Below are positions 49,507-58,462 of a DNA stretch of 64,000 nt, one piece after another. The notes beneath the pieces were generated by a model. The model ran no database searches, was not told where the DNA came from, and saw nothing but the letters and a program-made list of their open reading frames with translations. The stretch's first letter is position 1. Each line of letters opens with the position of its first letter. This stretch comes from an uncultured Prevotellaceae bacterium (GTDB taxonomy: Bacteria > Bacteroidota > Bacteroidia > Bacteroidales > Bacteroidaceae), in NCBI GenBank assembly GCA_902776475.1, contig CACYQD010000020.1, positions 21,788-85,787 of the forward strand, written 5' to 3'. A program made the translations under genes and the position numbers.

Positions 49507-51591
49507 ATGAGTTATCCACATCATCACGAGCATCAGCATGAGCATCAGCATGGACATGATCATCATCATGAGCATGAGCATGGACATGAGCATGAGCATG
49601 AGCATGGACACGAGCATGAGCATGAACATGGACATGAGCATCAGCAAGGACATGAGCATGAACATGAGCATGAATGCCACGAGTGCCATCACCACCATCA
49701 TCACCATGACGGTAGTTTGAAGGGGTCATTGGCACGCATCATTATCACTGTCATACTTCTTGTCATCTGCGTCATCATCGAGCGGCGCGGACAATTGGCA
49801 ACATGGCAATTGTTGTTGCTCTACCTCATTCCTTATCTGACCGCCGGATACGACACCCTCAAGGAAGCCGCAGAAGGCATTGCGCACGGCGACATGTTCA
49901 ATGAGCATTTTCTCATGTCGGTTGCCACGATAGGTGCACTTTGCATCGGTTTCCTGCCTGGGGCAGAGACCCAGTTTCCTGAGGCCGTCTTCGTGATGCT
50001 GTTTTTCCAGATCGGAGAGTTGTTTGAAGGCTACGCCGAGGGCAAAAGCCGCGACAGCATCGCCCATCTGATGGACATCCGTCCGGACATTGCCCATGTG
50101 GTGCGTGAGGGAAAGGAAAAGGAGGTCAATCCAGAAGAGGTGGCTGTCGGCGAGACCATCGTCATCCGTCCGGGCGAGAAAGTGCCGCTCGACGGAGTCA
50201 TCCTTGAGGGCAATACCGCCCTTAACACCATCGCACTCACCGGAGAGAGCATGCCGCGCGACGTGACTTGCGGAGACGAAGTGATCTCCGGTTGTGTCAA
50301 CCTGACAGGCGCCGTCAAGGTGCGGACCACCAAGAGTTTTGGCGAGAGCACTGTATCCAAGATCATCCACCTGGTGGAAAGCGCCAACGAAAAGAAGTCG
50401 CGCAGCGAGGCGTTCATCACCCGTTTTGCCAAGGTCTATACCCCCATCGTCGTCTTCGCCGCCATAGCCCTTGCCTTCCTCCCGCCCCTCTTCAGCGGCA
50501 ACTTCACGGCCACGTTGCCAGTATGGCTCTACCGAGCCCTGATTTTCCTGGTCGTCTCCTGTCCGTGTGCGCTGGTCATCAGCGTCCCGCTCACCTTCTT
50601 CGGCGGCATTGGCGGGGCTTCCCGCAAGGGCATCCTCATCAAGGGATCCAACTACATGGACACCTTGGCCAAGGTGCAGACCGTCGTCTTCGACAAGACA
50701 GGCACCCTGACCCACGGACAGTTTGCCGTCGAGGCCGTTCACCCCGACAGTTGCGACGAGCGCCATCTGCTCCATCTGGCCGCACACGTGGAGCACTACT
50801 CCACCCACCCCATCGGCGCAGCCCTTCGCGACGCCTTCCCCGAAGAAGCCACCGACGGTTGCGAGGTGAGCGATATCGAGGAGATAGCCGGTCATGGCAT
50901 CCGCGCCCGTGTGGGCAGCGACATCGTCAGCGTGGGCAACACCAAGATGATGAAGAGCATGGGCATCGAATGGCGTGACTGTCATCACAAGGGCACCATC
51001 ATCCATGTGGCCATCAACGGCCGCTATGCCGGGCATATTGTCATCAATGACAAGGTGAAGGAAGACAGTGCCGCCGCCATCTCGAAACTGCATGAACTTG
51101 GTGTGAGCCGCACCGTGATGCTGACCGGCGACCGGGAGGAAGTGGCCGAACATGTAGCCACCCAGCTCCATCTCGACGAATACCATTCCGAACTGTTGCC
51201 CACCGACAAGATCAGCCATATTGAGCGACTGACTGAGAGTCAGGCAGAAGGCACCAGCGTGGCCTTCGTGGGCGACGGCATCAACGACGCCCCCGTGCTG
51301 GCCCGTGCCGACGTGGGCATCGCCATGGGAGGTTTGGGCAGCGATGCCGCCATCGAAGCCGCAGACGTGGTGCTGATGGATGACAAGCCCTCCAAGATAG
51401 CCCTTGCCATCAGGATTGCCCGCCGAACGCTGAGTATTGCCCGCCAGAACGTATGGTTTGCCATCGGCGTAAAAGTGGCCGTGCTCTTGTTGGCCGCCGT
51501 CGGACTCGGCAACATGTGGATGGCCGTGTTTGCGGATGTCGGCGTGACCGTGCTTGCTGTGCTCAATGCGATGCGCGCACTGCGCGTTTAG
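49507..51591 (+). CDS. Heavy-metal P1B-type ATPase with His-rich N-terminus
   Basis: 694 residues. The first ~68 contain about 35 histidines in HEHEHGHE-type repeats ending ECHECHHHHHHH; there is no classical HMA domain. The core is complete: TGES actuator loop, membrane CPC (SCPCALV), phosphorylation site DKTGTLT, STHPIG nucleotide-binding motif and GDGINDAPVLA hinge. With CPC and the late K/D residues of the ZntA/CadA group it most likely exports Zn, Cd, Co or Pb; the His tail may buffer or sense metal. The coding DNA for the tail is a CATGAG-type hexamer array prone to slippage. Confidence 0.93.
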   Translation: MSYPHHHEHQHEHQHGHDHHHEHEHGHEHEHEHGHEHEHEHGHEHQQGHEHEHEHECHECHHHHHHHDGSLKGSLARIIITVILLVICVIIERRGQLATWQLLLLYLIPYLTAGYDTLKEAAEGIAHGDMFNEHFLMSVATIGALCIGFLPGAETQFPEAVFVMLFFQIGELFEGYAEGKSRDSIAHLMDIRPDIAHVVREGKEKEVNPEEVAVGETIVIRPGEKVPLDGVILEGNTALNTIALTGESMPRDVTCGDEVISGCVNLTGAVKVRTTKSFGESTVSKIIHLVESANEKKSRSEAFITRFAKVYTPIVVFAAIALAFLPPLFSGNFTATLPVWLYRALIFLVVSCPCALVISVPLTFFGGIGGASRKGILIKGSNYMDTLAKVQTVVFDKTGTLTHGQFAVEAVHPDSCDERHLLHLAAHVEHYSTHPIGAALRDAFPEEATDGCEVSDIEEIAGHGIRARVGSDIVSVGNTKMMKSMGIEWRDCHHKGTIIHVAINGRYAGHIVINDKVKEDSAAAISKLHELGVSRTVMLTGDREEVAEHVATQLHLDEYHSELLPTDKISHIERLTESQAEGTSVAFVGDGINDAPVLARADVGIAMGGLGSDAAIEAADVVLMDDKPSKIALAIRIARRTLSIARQNVWFAIGVKVAVLLLAAVGLGNMWMAVFADVGVTVLAVLNAMRALRV

Positions 51592-51625
51592 GATTTGGGC
51601 CTCAGGTGAGGACTGCATCTAGCCT

Positions 51626-51755
51626 CTCCCGAAGGGAGAGGTTTTTTTATGGGCAGAATGGGCTGGATGGGCTGAATGGGTGATGTGGGGGCCCTCACCT
51701 AACCTCTCCCAAAGGGAGAGGGATAAGTTTGCTGTGTCTCCCAGAGGGAGAGGGC
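51626..51755. repeat. CTCTCCC..GGGAGAG elements
   Basis: Two to three copies of the dispersed element (TAACCTCTCCCAAAGGGAGAGG and relatives) with a GGGCTGGATGGGCTGAATGGG run, between the ATPase and DUF4199 genes. No gene. Confidence 0.75.
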
Positions 51756-51781
51756 TTTTTTTAATAAAAATATTAATATAT

Positions 51782-51812
51782 TTTGTATTGCGCTCGCTTT
51801 TGACTACCTTTG
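51782..51812 (+). promoter_or_regulatory. Promoter of the DUF4199 operon
   Basis: TTTG (51782-51785), 19 bp, TACCTTTG (51805-51812), 23 bp before the ATG at 51835; spacer GCGCTCGCTTTTGAC resembles the ptb and relA promoters. Confidence 0.78.
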
Positions 51813-51834
51813 CACACTGAAATCAAAAAGAGTC

Positions 51835-52386
51835 ATGGCATCGGCAGAAACTTATATTCGGATGCGGGCATTTGCCCGGGTGGATGGAGCGAAACTTGGT
51901 CTTTTCTGGATTGTGAGTTTTGCTCTGTTTATCGGCAGCTTCAAATACCCTGTCTGCGGCATGCTCTGGATGTCCACGATGGTGGCGACCCCTTTTCTGG
52001 TGGCTATCCTCACCAAGTTGTACAGCGACAAGACCCCAGGAAAGCGTATCAGTTACCGTCATGCCTATGCCCATTCAGCACTGACCGTGTTTTACGCCTC
52101 ACTGATCATGGCCATTGCCCAGTGGGCTTATTTCCAGTATCTGGACCACGGTCAGCTCATGTCACGGTATGCCAGCATCCTAAGCGACCCACAATTCAGC
52201 AAATCGCTTGAAAGCATGGGCTACTCGAAGGACATGCTCACGAAGATGATCGAACAGCTCCGCGCCATGCGCCCCATCGACATTGCCCTGCAACTGTTGT
52301 GGAGTAACATGATAGCCGGTCTTCTGATGAGCCTGACCACCGCCCTCTATGTAAGCAGCCGCCGCTATTTCAAGCCGAACAAATAA
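51835..52386 (+). CDS. DUF4199 membrane protein
   Basis: 183 residues with four hydrophobic segments (about 20-37, 45-62, 84-105, 158-175) and a soluble loop between the third and fourth; DUF4199 layout. The gene ends 3 bp before a GT2 gene, and this DUF4199-GT2 pair is conserved in Bacteroidetes, suggesting that the two work as a membrane complex, for example in loading or flipping a polyprenyl-linked sugar. Function unproven. Confidence 0.85.
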   Translation: MASAETYIRMRAFARVDGAKLGLFWIVSFALFIGSFKYPVCGMLWMSTMVATPFLVAILTKLYSDKTPGKRISYRHAYAHSALTVFYASLIMAIAQWAYFQYLDHGQLMSRYASILSDPQFSKSLESMGYSKDMLTKMIEQLRAMRPIDIALQLLWSNMIAGLLMSLTTALYVSSRRYFKPNK

Positions 52387-52388
52387 GA

Positions 52389-53384
52389 ATGATGAAGAAA
52401 GGAATGAAAAAAACGAACAATATGGATATATCAGTTGTCATCCCCCTTTTCAATGAAGAGGAATCATTGCCCGAGCTCTATCAATGGATTGAGCGGGTGA
52501 TGGATGAACACGGATTCAGTTTTGAGGTGATTTTCATCAACGACGGTTCGACAGACCGTTCGTGGAGCGTCATCGAAGAACTATCGCAACAGTCGGAGCA
52601 CGTGAAGGGCATCAAATTCCGCCGCAACTACGGCAAGAGTCCTGCCCTCTACTGCGGTTTCAAGGAAGCCCAGGGCGACGTAGTGATCACCATGGACGCC
52701 GACCTGCAGGACTCCCCCGACGAGATACCCGAACTCTACCGGATGATCACCTCCGACGGCTATGACCTCGTCTCGGGCTACAAGCAGAAGCGTTACGACC
52801 CCCTCTCGAAGACACTGCCCACGAAGTTGTTCAATGCCACGGTGCGCCGCATCAGCGGCATCAAGAACCTGCATGACTTCAACTGCGGTCTGAAAGCCTA
52901 CCGCCGTGATGTGGTGAAGAACATCGAGGTATATGGAGAGATGCACCGTTTCATCCCCTATCTGGCCAAGAACGCCGGTTTCGACAAGATCACCGAGAAG
53001 GTGGTGCATCATCAAGCCCGCAAATACGGTAAGTCGAAGTTTGGCATCAACCGCTTTGTCAACGGTTATCTCGACCTGATGACCCTGTGGTTTCTGAGCA
53101 GTTTTGGCCGCAAGCCGATGCATGTATTCGGTTTTCTGGGCACGTTGGTCTTCTTCATCGGTTTCCTGTCTGCCGTCATCATCGGCGCCGACAAGTTGAT
53201 TGCCCTTGCCCACCATGTGCCCCAGCGTCTGGTCACCGACTCCCCCTATTTCTACATCGCCCTGACGATGATGATGATCGGCACTCAACTGTTTCTGGCA
53301 GGTTTCCTGGGCGACCTCATCAGCCGTTCGTCCACCACGCGCAACGACTATCAGATAGAGGAGGAGATCCGATGCGGCGAATAG
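52389..53384 (+). CDS. Family 2 glycosyltransferase (polyprenyl-phosphate sugar synthase type)
   Basis: 331 residues: a GT2 catalytic domain (ISVVIPLFNEEESLPELYQW, FINDGSTDRSW, MDADLQDSPDEIP) and two C-terminal transmembrane helices (about 238-262, 285-308), as in DPM1/GtrB/ArnC enzymes that transfer a sugar onto polyprenyl phosphate. Four in-frame ATGs exist; 52422 (MDISVVIPLF) is the likeliest true start by homology, so the first 11 residues are uncertain. Overlaps the next gene by 13 bp. Confidence 0.9.
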   Translation: MMKKGMKKTNNMDISVVIPLFNEEESLPELYQWIERVMDEHGFSFEVIFINDGSTDRSWSVIEELSQQSEHVKGIKFRRNYGKSPALYCGFKEAQGDVVITMDADLQDSPDEIPELYRMITSDGYDLVSGYKQKRYDPLSKTLPTKLFNATVRRISGIKNLHDFNCGLKAYRRDVVKNIEVYGEMHRFIPYLAKNAGFDKITEKVVHHQARKYGKSKFGINRFVNGYLDLMTLWFLSSFGRKPMHVFGFLGTLVFFIGFLSAVIIGADKLIALAHHVPQRLVTDSPYFYIALTMMMIGTQLFLAGFLGDLISRSSTTRNDYQIEEEIRCGE

Positions 53385-53848
53385 TTCCGGTGCTCCTTGC
53401 GGTCATCCTGCTGTCGGCCTGTTCCTCCATTGACTGTCCGCTCAACAATCAGGCGTATGTCAAATACGTGCTGAAAGGCGATGTGGACGCCATCCCCGGC
53501 ATATTGTCCGTGAGCATCGAGCGCGCCGACGGGACTGACACGCTTGTACTCAACCAGCTTTCGTATGCTCCGGATTTTATCTTGCCCGTCAGTTATAACA
53601 GGCCCACAGACGTGCTGCTTTTTCAACTGACAGGTCCCGATGACATCGTCTATACCGACACGGTGACCCTCAGCAAGACCGACTATCCCCATTTTGAGTC
53701 GGTGGACTGTCCTCCCAGCTACTTTCACGAACTCAAGGGAGTGACCTGGACACAGGAAGCCATAGACTCCATCATCATCACCAATCCGACTGTAACCAAC
53801 GACACGACCGGCGGCCATGTGCAAATCTATTTTAAGTCTGATCTTTAG
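53372..53848 (+). CDS. DUF6452 family lipoprotein
   Basis: 158 residues from the ATG at 53372, which overlaps the GT2 stop by 13 bp. Lipoprotein signal MRRIVPVLLAVILLSACS with acylated Cys17. The mature domain is a beta-rich sandwich-like sequence with two further Cys. This matches the DUF6452 proteins that precede DUF6048 genes in Bacteroidales. Function unknown; both overlap, so translation is coupled. Confidence 0.8.
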   Translation: MRRIVPVLLAVILLSACSSIDCPLNNQAYVKYVLKGDVDAIPGILSVSIERADGTDTLVLNQLSYAPDFILPVSYNRPTDVLLFQLTGPDDIVYTDTVTLSKTDYPHFESVDCPPSYFHELKGVTWTQEAIDSIIITNPTVTNDTTGGHVQIYFKSDL

Positions 53849-54491
53849 TCTTCTCCTGGTGCTGCCCCTCCAAGCCCAGAAGAAGATCACCGCTGCGGAA
53901 CAAGAGGCCAACGACAGCGTGCCCTTGTTGCGCGGTTTCGCCGTCGGAGTCGACCTGGTGGGTCTTGTCCAATCAGCCGTGAGCGATTACGGCCAATATG
54001 AAGCCTCGCTGCGCCTCAACCTCCGCGACACCTATTTCCCCGTCTTGGAAGCCGGAATCGGAAGAGCCTCTCACGACGATGTGGTGACCCTCATCAAATA
54101 TGAGTCCAAAGCCCCCTATTTCAGGGTCGGCATGGACTACAACCTGATGAAAGACAAGCACGACAACTACCGCATCTACGGTGGAGCCCGCTATGCCATG
54201 ACCTACTTCAACTACGACGTCTCCTGCCATGACCTGGTCGACCCGATATGGCTTGACAAGGTCTCCACCTACCACGCAGAGGACGTGAAATGCAATTATC
54301 ACTGGATGGAACTGGCCGTCGGCGTTGACGCCAAGATTCTCGGTCCGGTCCATTTTGGATGGAGCGTGAGATACCGCAAGCGCATCAGCCATCAATCCGG
54401 AGAACTGGGCAACGCATGGTACGTGCCCGGTTTCGGCAAGAGCGGCAGCACGCGCCTGGGCATGCTTTTCATCCTCTCTATTGACATTTGA
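53817..54491 (+). CDS. DUF6048 family outer-membrane-type protein
   Basis: 224 residues with a signal peptide (ILSLIFSLLLVLPLQAQ) and alternating hydrophobic strands (VLEAGIGRAS, FRVGMDYNLM, IYGGARYAMTYF, HFGWSVRYRKRI) ending LGMLFILSIDI, consistent with a small beta-barrel. It overlaps the DUF6452 gene by 32 bp. The two probably make an envelope unit with the DUF4199/GT2 pair, but no role is known. Confidence 0.82.
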   Translation: MCKSILSLIFSLLLVLPLQAQKKITAAEQEANDSVPLLRGFAVGVDLVGLVQSAVSDYGQYEASLRLNLRDTYFPVLEAGIGRASHDDVVTLIKYESKAPYFRVGMDYNLMKDKHDNYRIYGGARYAMTYFNYDVSCHDLVDPIWLDKVSTYHAEDVKCNYHWMELAVGVDAKILGPVHFGWSVRYRKRISHQSGELGNAWYVPGFGKSGSTRLGMLFILSIDI

Positions 54492-54514
54492 AAACCTAAA
54501 AACCTTTTCCCACC

Positions 54515-55540
54515 ATGAACAAGCGCAAGAACCTGATCTGGCAGTTGCCCTTCCTCACTTTGCTTATTGTCGGCACGGTGCTGATTGTCATGCAGCAGCG
54601 CAACATGCCCTACACCCGTATAGAAGGCAAGATATTCGGCACGTTCTATCATATCACCTACCAGAGCGACAAGGACCTCAAGGCAGAGATTGAGAAAGCC
54701 CTCCAGGAGGTGGACAACTCCCTCTCCCCCTTCAATCCCACATCGATCATCACCCATGTGAACAACAACGAAGACGTGGTCGTCAACAAGATGTTCACGG
54801 ATGTGTACCGCATAGCGAGGAAGGTCTCAGAAGAGACCAACGGAGCTTTTGACATCACCGTGGCCCCTCTGGTCAATGCCTGGGGATTCGGTTTCAAGGA
54901 AGGCCAAATGCCCGACAAAACCGCTGTTGACAGTCTGCTTCAGCTCATTGGATATCAGAAAGTCAGTCTGGGCAAGAACAACCGCATTCAGAAGGCCGAC
55001 CCCCGGATCATGCTCGACTGCAGTGCCGTGGCCAAGGGATACGGGTGCGACGTGGCCGCCAGTGTGCTGCGCCGCCATGACGTGACCAACTACATCGTGG
55101 AGATCGGCGGCGAGGTGGTGACCAAGGGCGTGAATGAAAAGCGCGTGCCCTGGCACATCGGCATCAACCGTCCCACAGACGACCCCCTGCAGTCCTCACA
55201 GGAGATCATGACCATACTCAACGTGACCGACAAGGCGATGGCCACCAGCGGCAATTACCGCAATTTCTATTACAAGGACGGCAAGAAATTCGCCCACACC
55301 ATAGACCCCAAGACCGGTTATCCCGTCCAGCACAGTCTTCTGTCGGCTACGGTCCTCGCCTCTGACTGCGCCACCGCCGATGCCTACGCCACCTCGTTCA
55401 TGGTGCTGGGCCTCGAGGGTGCTCAGGCCGTGTTGTCGAAGCATCCCGAACTGATGGCCTATCTGATCTACGCCTCTCCCGACGGCAGCTATCAGGAATG
55501 GTTTACCCCCTCGTTGAAAGCCAAAATCATAGAAGACTGA
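54515..55540 (+). CDS. apbE: FAD:protein FMN transferase
   Basis: 341 residues with an N-terminal membrane anchor (about 10-26, no lipobox Cys). ApbE motifs: GKIFGTFYHITYQ, NSLSPFNPTSIITHVN, GAFDITVAPLVNAWGFG, LDCSAVAKGYGCD, VEIGGEV, and HTIDPKTGYPVQHSLLSATVLA. It attaches FMN covalently to a Thr/Ser of exported proteins such as NqrB/NqrC or RnfG. It is encoded in the DUF4199 run and shares one base with the next gene (TGATG). Confidence 0.94.
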   Translation: MNKRKNLIWQLPFLTLLIVGTVLIVMQQRNMPYTRIEGKIFGTFYHITYQSDKDLKAEIEKALQEVDNSLSPFNPTSIITHVNNNEDVVVNKMFTDVYRIARKVSEETNGAFDITVAPLVNAWGFGFKEGQMPDKTAVDSLLQLIGYQKVSLGKNNRIQKADPRIMLDCSAVAKGYGCDVAASVLRRHDVTNYIVEIGGEVVTKGVNEKRVPWHIGINRPTDDPLQSSQEIMTILNVTDKAMATSGNYRNFYYKDGKKFAHTIDPKTGYPVQHSLLSATVLASDCATADAYATSFMVLGLEGAQAVLSKHPELMAYLIYASPDGSYQEWFTPSLKAKIIED

Positions 55541-56232
55541 TGAGCGGCAACGGCCCGTATATGGTCACCCGGCTGCTGGAGCTGCCCCTATTTCAGGGTA
55601 TCAGCCAGGATGACCTCTCCGACATCTTAGGGCACACGAAACTCGAGTTTGTGCGCCGTCATGGCGGGCTGCCCTTTGTCACTGCCGGTCAGCGCTGTGA
55701 GTCGCTGCAATTTCTCATCAAGGGCAAGATGCGTGCCATCACTTACAGCGATGACCGCAGCTATCATGTGGAAGAACTGCTCTCCGCCCCTGCTGTTCTC
55801 CAGCCTGAATGCCTTTTCGGCCTCACCCAACGCTACACGCAGACCTGCATCGCCGCCGACCGCTGCGACCTGCTCATCATCAGCAAGTCTGAGATCCTGA
55901 AACTCAGCAAGAGCTACGAGATTTTCCGTTTCAACCTGCTCAACATCATCACCACCCAGGTGCAGCGCCTGGCCCGCAAGGCCTGGCGCCCCAGTCCGTC
56001 CACGGTACATGACAAGATCTGCCGTTTTCTCGGCGACCACTGCCGTTATCCCGCCGGTACGAAGACCTTCCACATCAAGATGCAGACCCTGGCCACCGCC
56101 ATCGGCGAGAGCCGTCTCAACGTGTCGCGCGAGCTGCATGCCATGGAAGAGGAAAAGCTGCTGACCCTGTCGCGTGAGCAGATTCACATCACCAACCTCG
56201 AATGGTTGTGGAGCCACGCCAGACAGGCCTGA
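55540..56232 (+). CDS. Crp/Fnr-family transcriptional regulator
   Basis: 230 residues from the ATG at 55540 (MSGNGPYMVTRLLELPLFQG), overlapping the apbE stop by 1 bp; a start inside apbE at 55498 is unlikely. A cNMP-binding-like domain (about 5-135) is followed by a winged HTH (about 145-220: KMQTLATAIGESRLNVSREL). The four Fnr Fe-S cysteines are not at an N-terminal cluster, so it is not a classical Fnr. Ligand unknown. Last gene of the run. Confidence 0.88.
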   Translation: MSGNGPYMVTRLLELPLFQGISQDDLSDILGHTKLEFVRRHGGLPFVTAGQRCESLQFLIKGKMRAITYSDDRSYHVEELLSAPAVLQPECLFGLTQRYTQTCIAADRCDLLIISKSEILKLSKSYEIFRFNLLNIITTQVQRLARKAWRPSPSTVHDKICRFLGDHCRYPAGTKTFHIKMQTLATAIGESRLNVSRELHAMEEEKLLTLSREQIHITNLEWLWSHARQA

Positions 56233-56307
56233 AACCAGCTATGCACAACCCTCCGCGTGAGCAAAAGTTTAATTATTGATTTGAAAACAAAATCTTTGTT
56301 TAATTAT

Positions 56308-56338
56308 TTTGCGTATTGAACGGATTTCATTACTTTTG
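56308..56338 (+). promoter_or_regulatory. Promoter of the M3 peptidase operon
   Basis: TTTG (56308-56311), 19 bp, TACTTTTG (56331-56338), 23 bp before the ATG at 56362; this excludes the GTG at 56338 as start. Confidence 0.75.
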
Positions 56339-56361
56339 TGCTCCAAAAGACGTTATTATTT

Positions 56362-58458
56362 ATGAATACTGATCACGAAGAGTCACCCAAGAGAGAGAAT
56401 CCCTTTTTTGCCCCATTCCATACCCTTCACGACACCTATCCCTTCGACAAAATCCGATTAGAGGATTTTGAGGAAGCCTTCATCGAAGGAATCCGCCGTG
56501 ACAAGGAGCAGATCGACAAGACCATCAACAATCCTGAGAAGCCCACATTCGACAACACCATCATCAACAAGGATGATGACAATGAATATTATGGCCTGCT
56601 CGACCGTGTCTCGACCGTGTTTTTCAATCTCCTGAGCGCAGAGACCTGCGACGAGATGGATGCCCTGGCCCAGAAGATCGAGCCCATCCTGACCCAGCAT
56701 GCCAACGACGTGCTGCTCAACAAGGCCCTTTTTGAGCGCATCAAGGCTGTCCATCTGCATCACCGCCGTCTCACCCCCGAGGAGAAGCGCCTGCTGGACA
56801 AGACCTACGAAGGATTCACCCGCTGCGGTGCACTGCTCGATGAGGAAGGCAAGACCCGCCTCCGCCAACTCAACGAGGAGGCCAGCATGCTCTCGCTGCA
56901 GTTCTCGCAGAACCTCCGCAAGGAGCGCAAGGCTTTCACCCTGCACATCACCGACGAGGCCGACCTGGACGGTCTGCCAGAACGGGTCCGCGAGCAAGCC
57001 GCCCAGGAAGCCAAGGACAGAGAACTTGATGGATGGGTGTTCACCCTCGACGCCCCCAGCATGGGGCCGTTTATGAAATACGCCACCAACAGAGAGCTCC
57101 GCCGCCAGCTGTATATGGCCAGCAACACCCTCTGCACGCACGACAATCCCGAGAACAACACCGAGATCTGCAAGCGCATCGTCAACATCCAGCGCGAGCG
57201 CGCCCAACTGCTCGGTTTCAAGACCTTCGCCGACTTCGTGCTGAAAAACCGCATGGCCAGCAACAAGCGCAACGTCTATCGTCTGCTCGACCAACTGATA
57301 GAAGCCTACAAGCCCACCGCCCAAAAGGAACTGTCGGAGATTGAGCGGCTTGCCCGCAAAATGGAAGGCAAGGATTTCCAGTTGGAGCCCTGGGACCTGA
57401 GCCACTACTCCTATCAGTTGCAGATGAAGAAATACGACCTTGACTCCGAGATGCTCCGTCCCTATTTCGAGTTGTCGAAAGTCATCGACGGCGTATTCGG
57501 GCTTGCCCACCGGCTCTACGGCATCACCTTCCGCGAGAACAAGGACATCCCCGTATATCATCCCGACGTGAAAGCCTTTGAGGTGTTTGACAAGGACGGC
57601 AGTTACCTGGCCGTGTTCTACGCCGACTTTCATCCCCGGAAAGGCAAACAGGGCGGCGCCTGGATGACCAGTTTCCAAGGTCAGTGCATCAACCGCAAGG
57701 GAGAGAACGTCCGTCCGCATGTGAGTGTGGTGATGAACCTGACGAAGCCCACCGACAGCAAGCCCTCACTGTTGAGTCTCGGCGAGGTGGAGACCTTCCT
57801 GCATGAGTTCGGCCACTCCCTCCACGGGATGTTTGCCAACACCCGTTTTGAGAGCATGTCGGGCACCAATGTGTGGTGGGACTTCGTGGAACTGCCCTCG
57901 CAGTTCATGGAGAACTACTCCATAGAGAAGGAATTCCTCCGCACCTTCGCCTTCCACTATGAGACCGGCGAGCCCCTGCCCGACGAGTTGATCTCACGCA
58001 TCGTGAAGAGCCGCAATTTCATGGTGGCCTACAACTGCATGCGCCAGGTGAGTTTTGCCCTGCTCGACATGGCCTACTACACCCTCGACAAGCCCCTCGA
58101 GGGCGACCTCATGGCCTTTGAGCACAAGGCATGGCAGAAAGCCCTCGTTTTCAAGCAGTTGCCAGGCACTTGCATGACCGTGCAGTTCTCACACATCATG
58201 TCAGGCGGTTACTCCGCAGGCTACTACAGTTACAAATGGGCCGAGGTGCTTGAAGCCGACGCCTTCAGCGTCTTCAAGAAGAACGGCATTTTCGATACCG
58301 CCACCGCCCAGCGTTTCCGCGACAATATCCTGTCGAAAGGCGGCACGGAGCATCCGATGACCCTCTACAAGCGTTTCAAGGGCAGCGAGCCCACCATCGA
58401 CGCCCTTCTGCGCCGCAATGGCATCCGTCGTCCGAAGAAAGCCCCCAAAACCCATTGA
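56362..58458 (+). CDS. M3 family peptidyl-dipeptidase / oligopeptidase A
   Basis: 698 residues from the ATG at 56362 (MNTDHEESPKREN). The zinc site HEFGHSLHG is at 481-489, with the third ligand Glu in ENYS/FVELPSQFMENY downstream; FSHIMSGGYSAGYYSYKW near the end is also an M3 hallmark. No signal peptide, so it is probably cytosolic and clears short peptides, like Dcp/OpdA. It starts a run with the dCMP deaminase and S41 protease genes. Confidence 0.93.
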   Translation: MNTDHEESPKRENPFFAPFHTLHDTYPFDKIRLEDFEEAFIEGIRRDKEQIDKTINNPEKPTFDNTIINKDDDNEYYGLLDRVSTVFFNLLSAETCDEMDALAQKIEPILTQHANDVLLNKALFERIKAVHLHHRRLTPEEKRLLDKTYEGFTRCGALLDEEGKTRLRQLNEEASMLSLQFSQNLRKERKAFTLHITDEADLDGLPERVREQAAQEAKDRELDGWVFTLDAPSMGPFMKYATNRELRRQLYMASNTLCTHDNPENNTEICKRIVNIQRERAQLLGFKTFADFVLKNRMASNKRNVYRLLDQLIEAYKPTAQKELSEIERLARKMEGKDFQLEPWDLSHYSYQLQMKKYDLDSEMLRPYFELSKVIDGVFGLAHRLYGITFRENKDIPVYHPDVKAFEVFDKDGSYLAVFYADFHPRKGKQGGAWMTSFQGQCINRKGENVRPHVSVVMNLTKPTDSKPSLLSLGEVETFLHEFGHSLHGMFANTRFESMSGTNVWWDFVELPSQFMENYSIEKEFLRTFAFHYETGEPLPDELISRIVKSRNFMVAYNCMRQVSFALLDMAYYTLDKPLEGDLMAFEHKAWQKALVFKQLPGTCMTVQFSHIMSGGYSAGYYSYKWAEVLEADAFSVFKKNGIFDTATAQRFRDNILSKGGTEHPMTLYKRFKGSEPTIDALLRRNGIRRPKKAPKTH

Positions 58459-58462
58459 CGCC

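Noticed and set aside
49507-49710. Possible assembly artefact in the hexamer-rich His tail
   Set aside because: The frame stays open and joins a complete ATPase, and His-rich tails are known in metal transporters, so it is kept as real, though its exact length is uncertain.
49726-51618. A 630-codon frame antisense to the metal ATPase
   Set aside because: Shadow of a GC-biased gene; low-complexity Gly/His/Asp composition and no recognisable domain.
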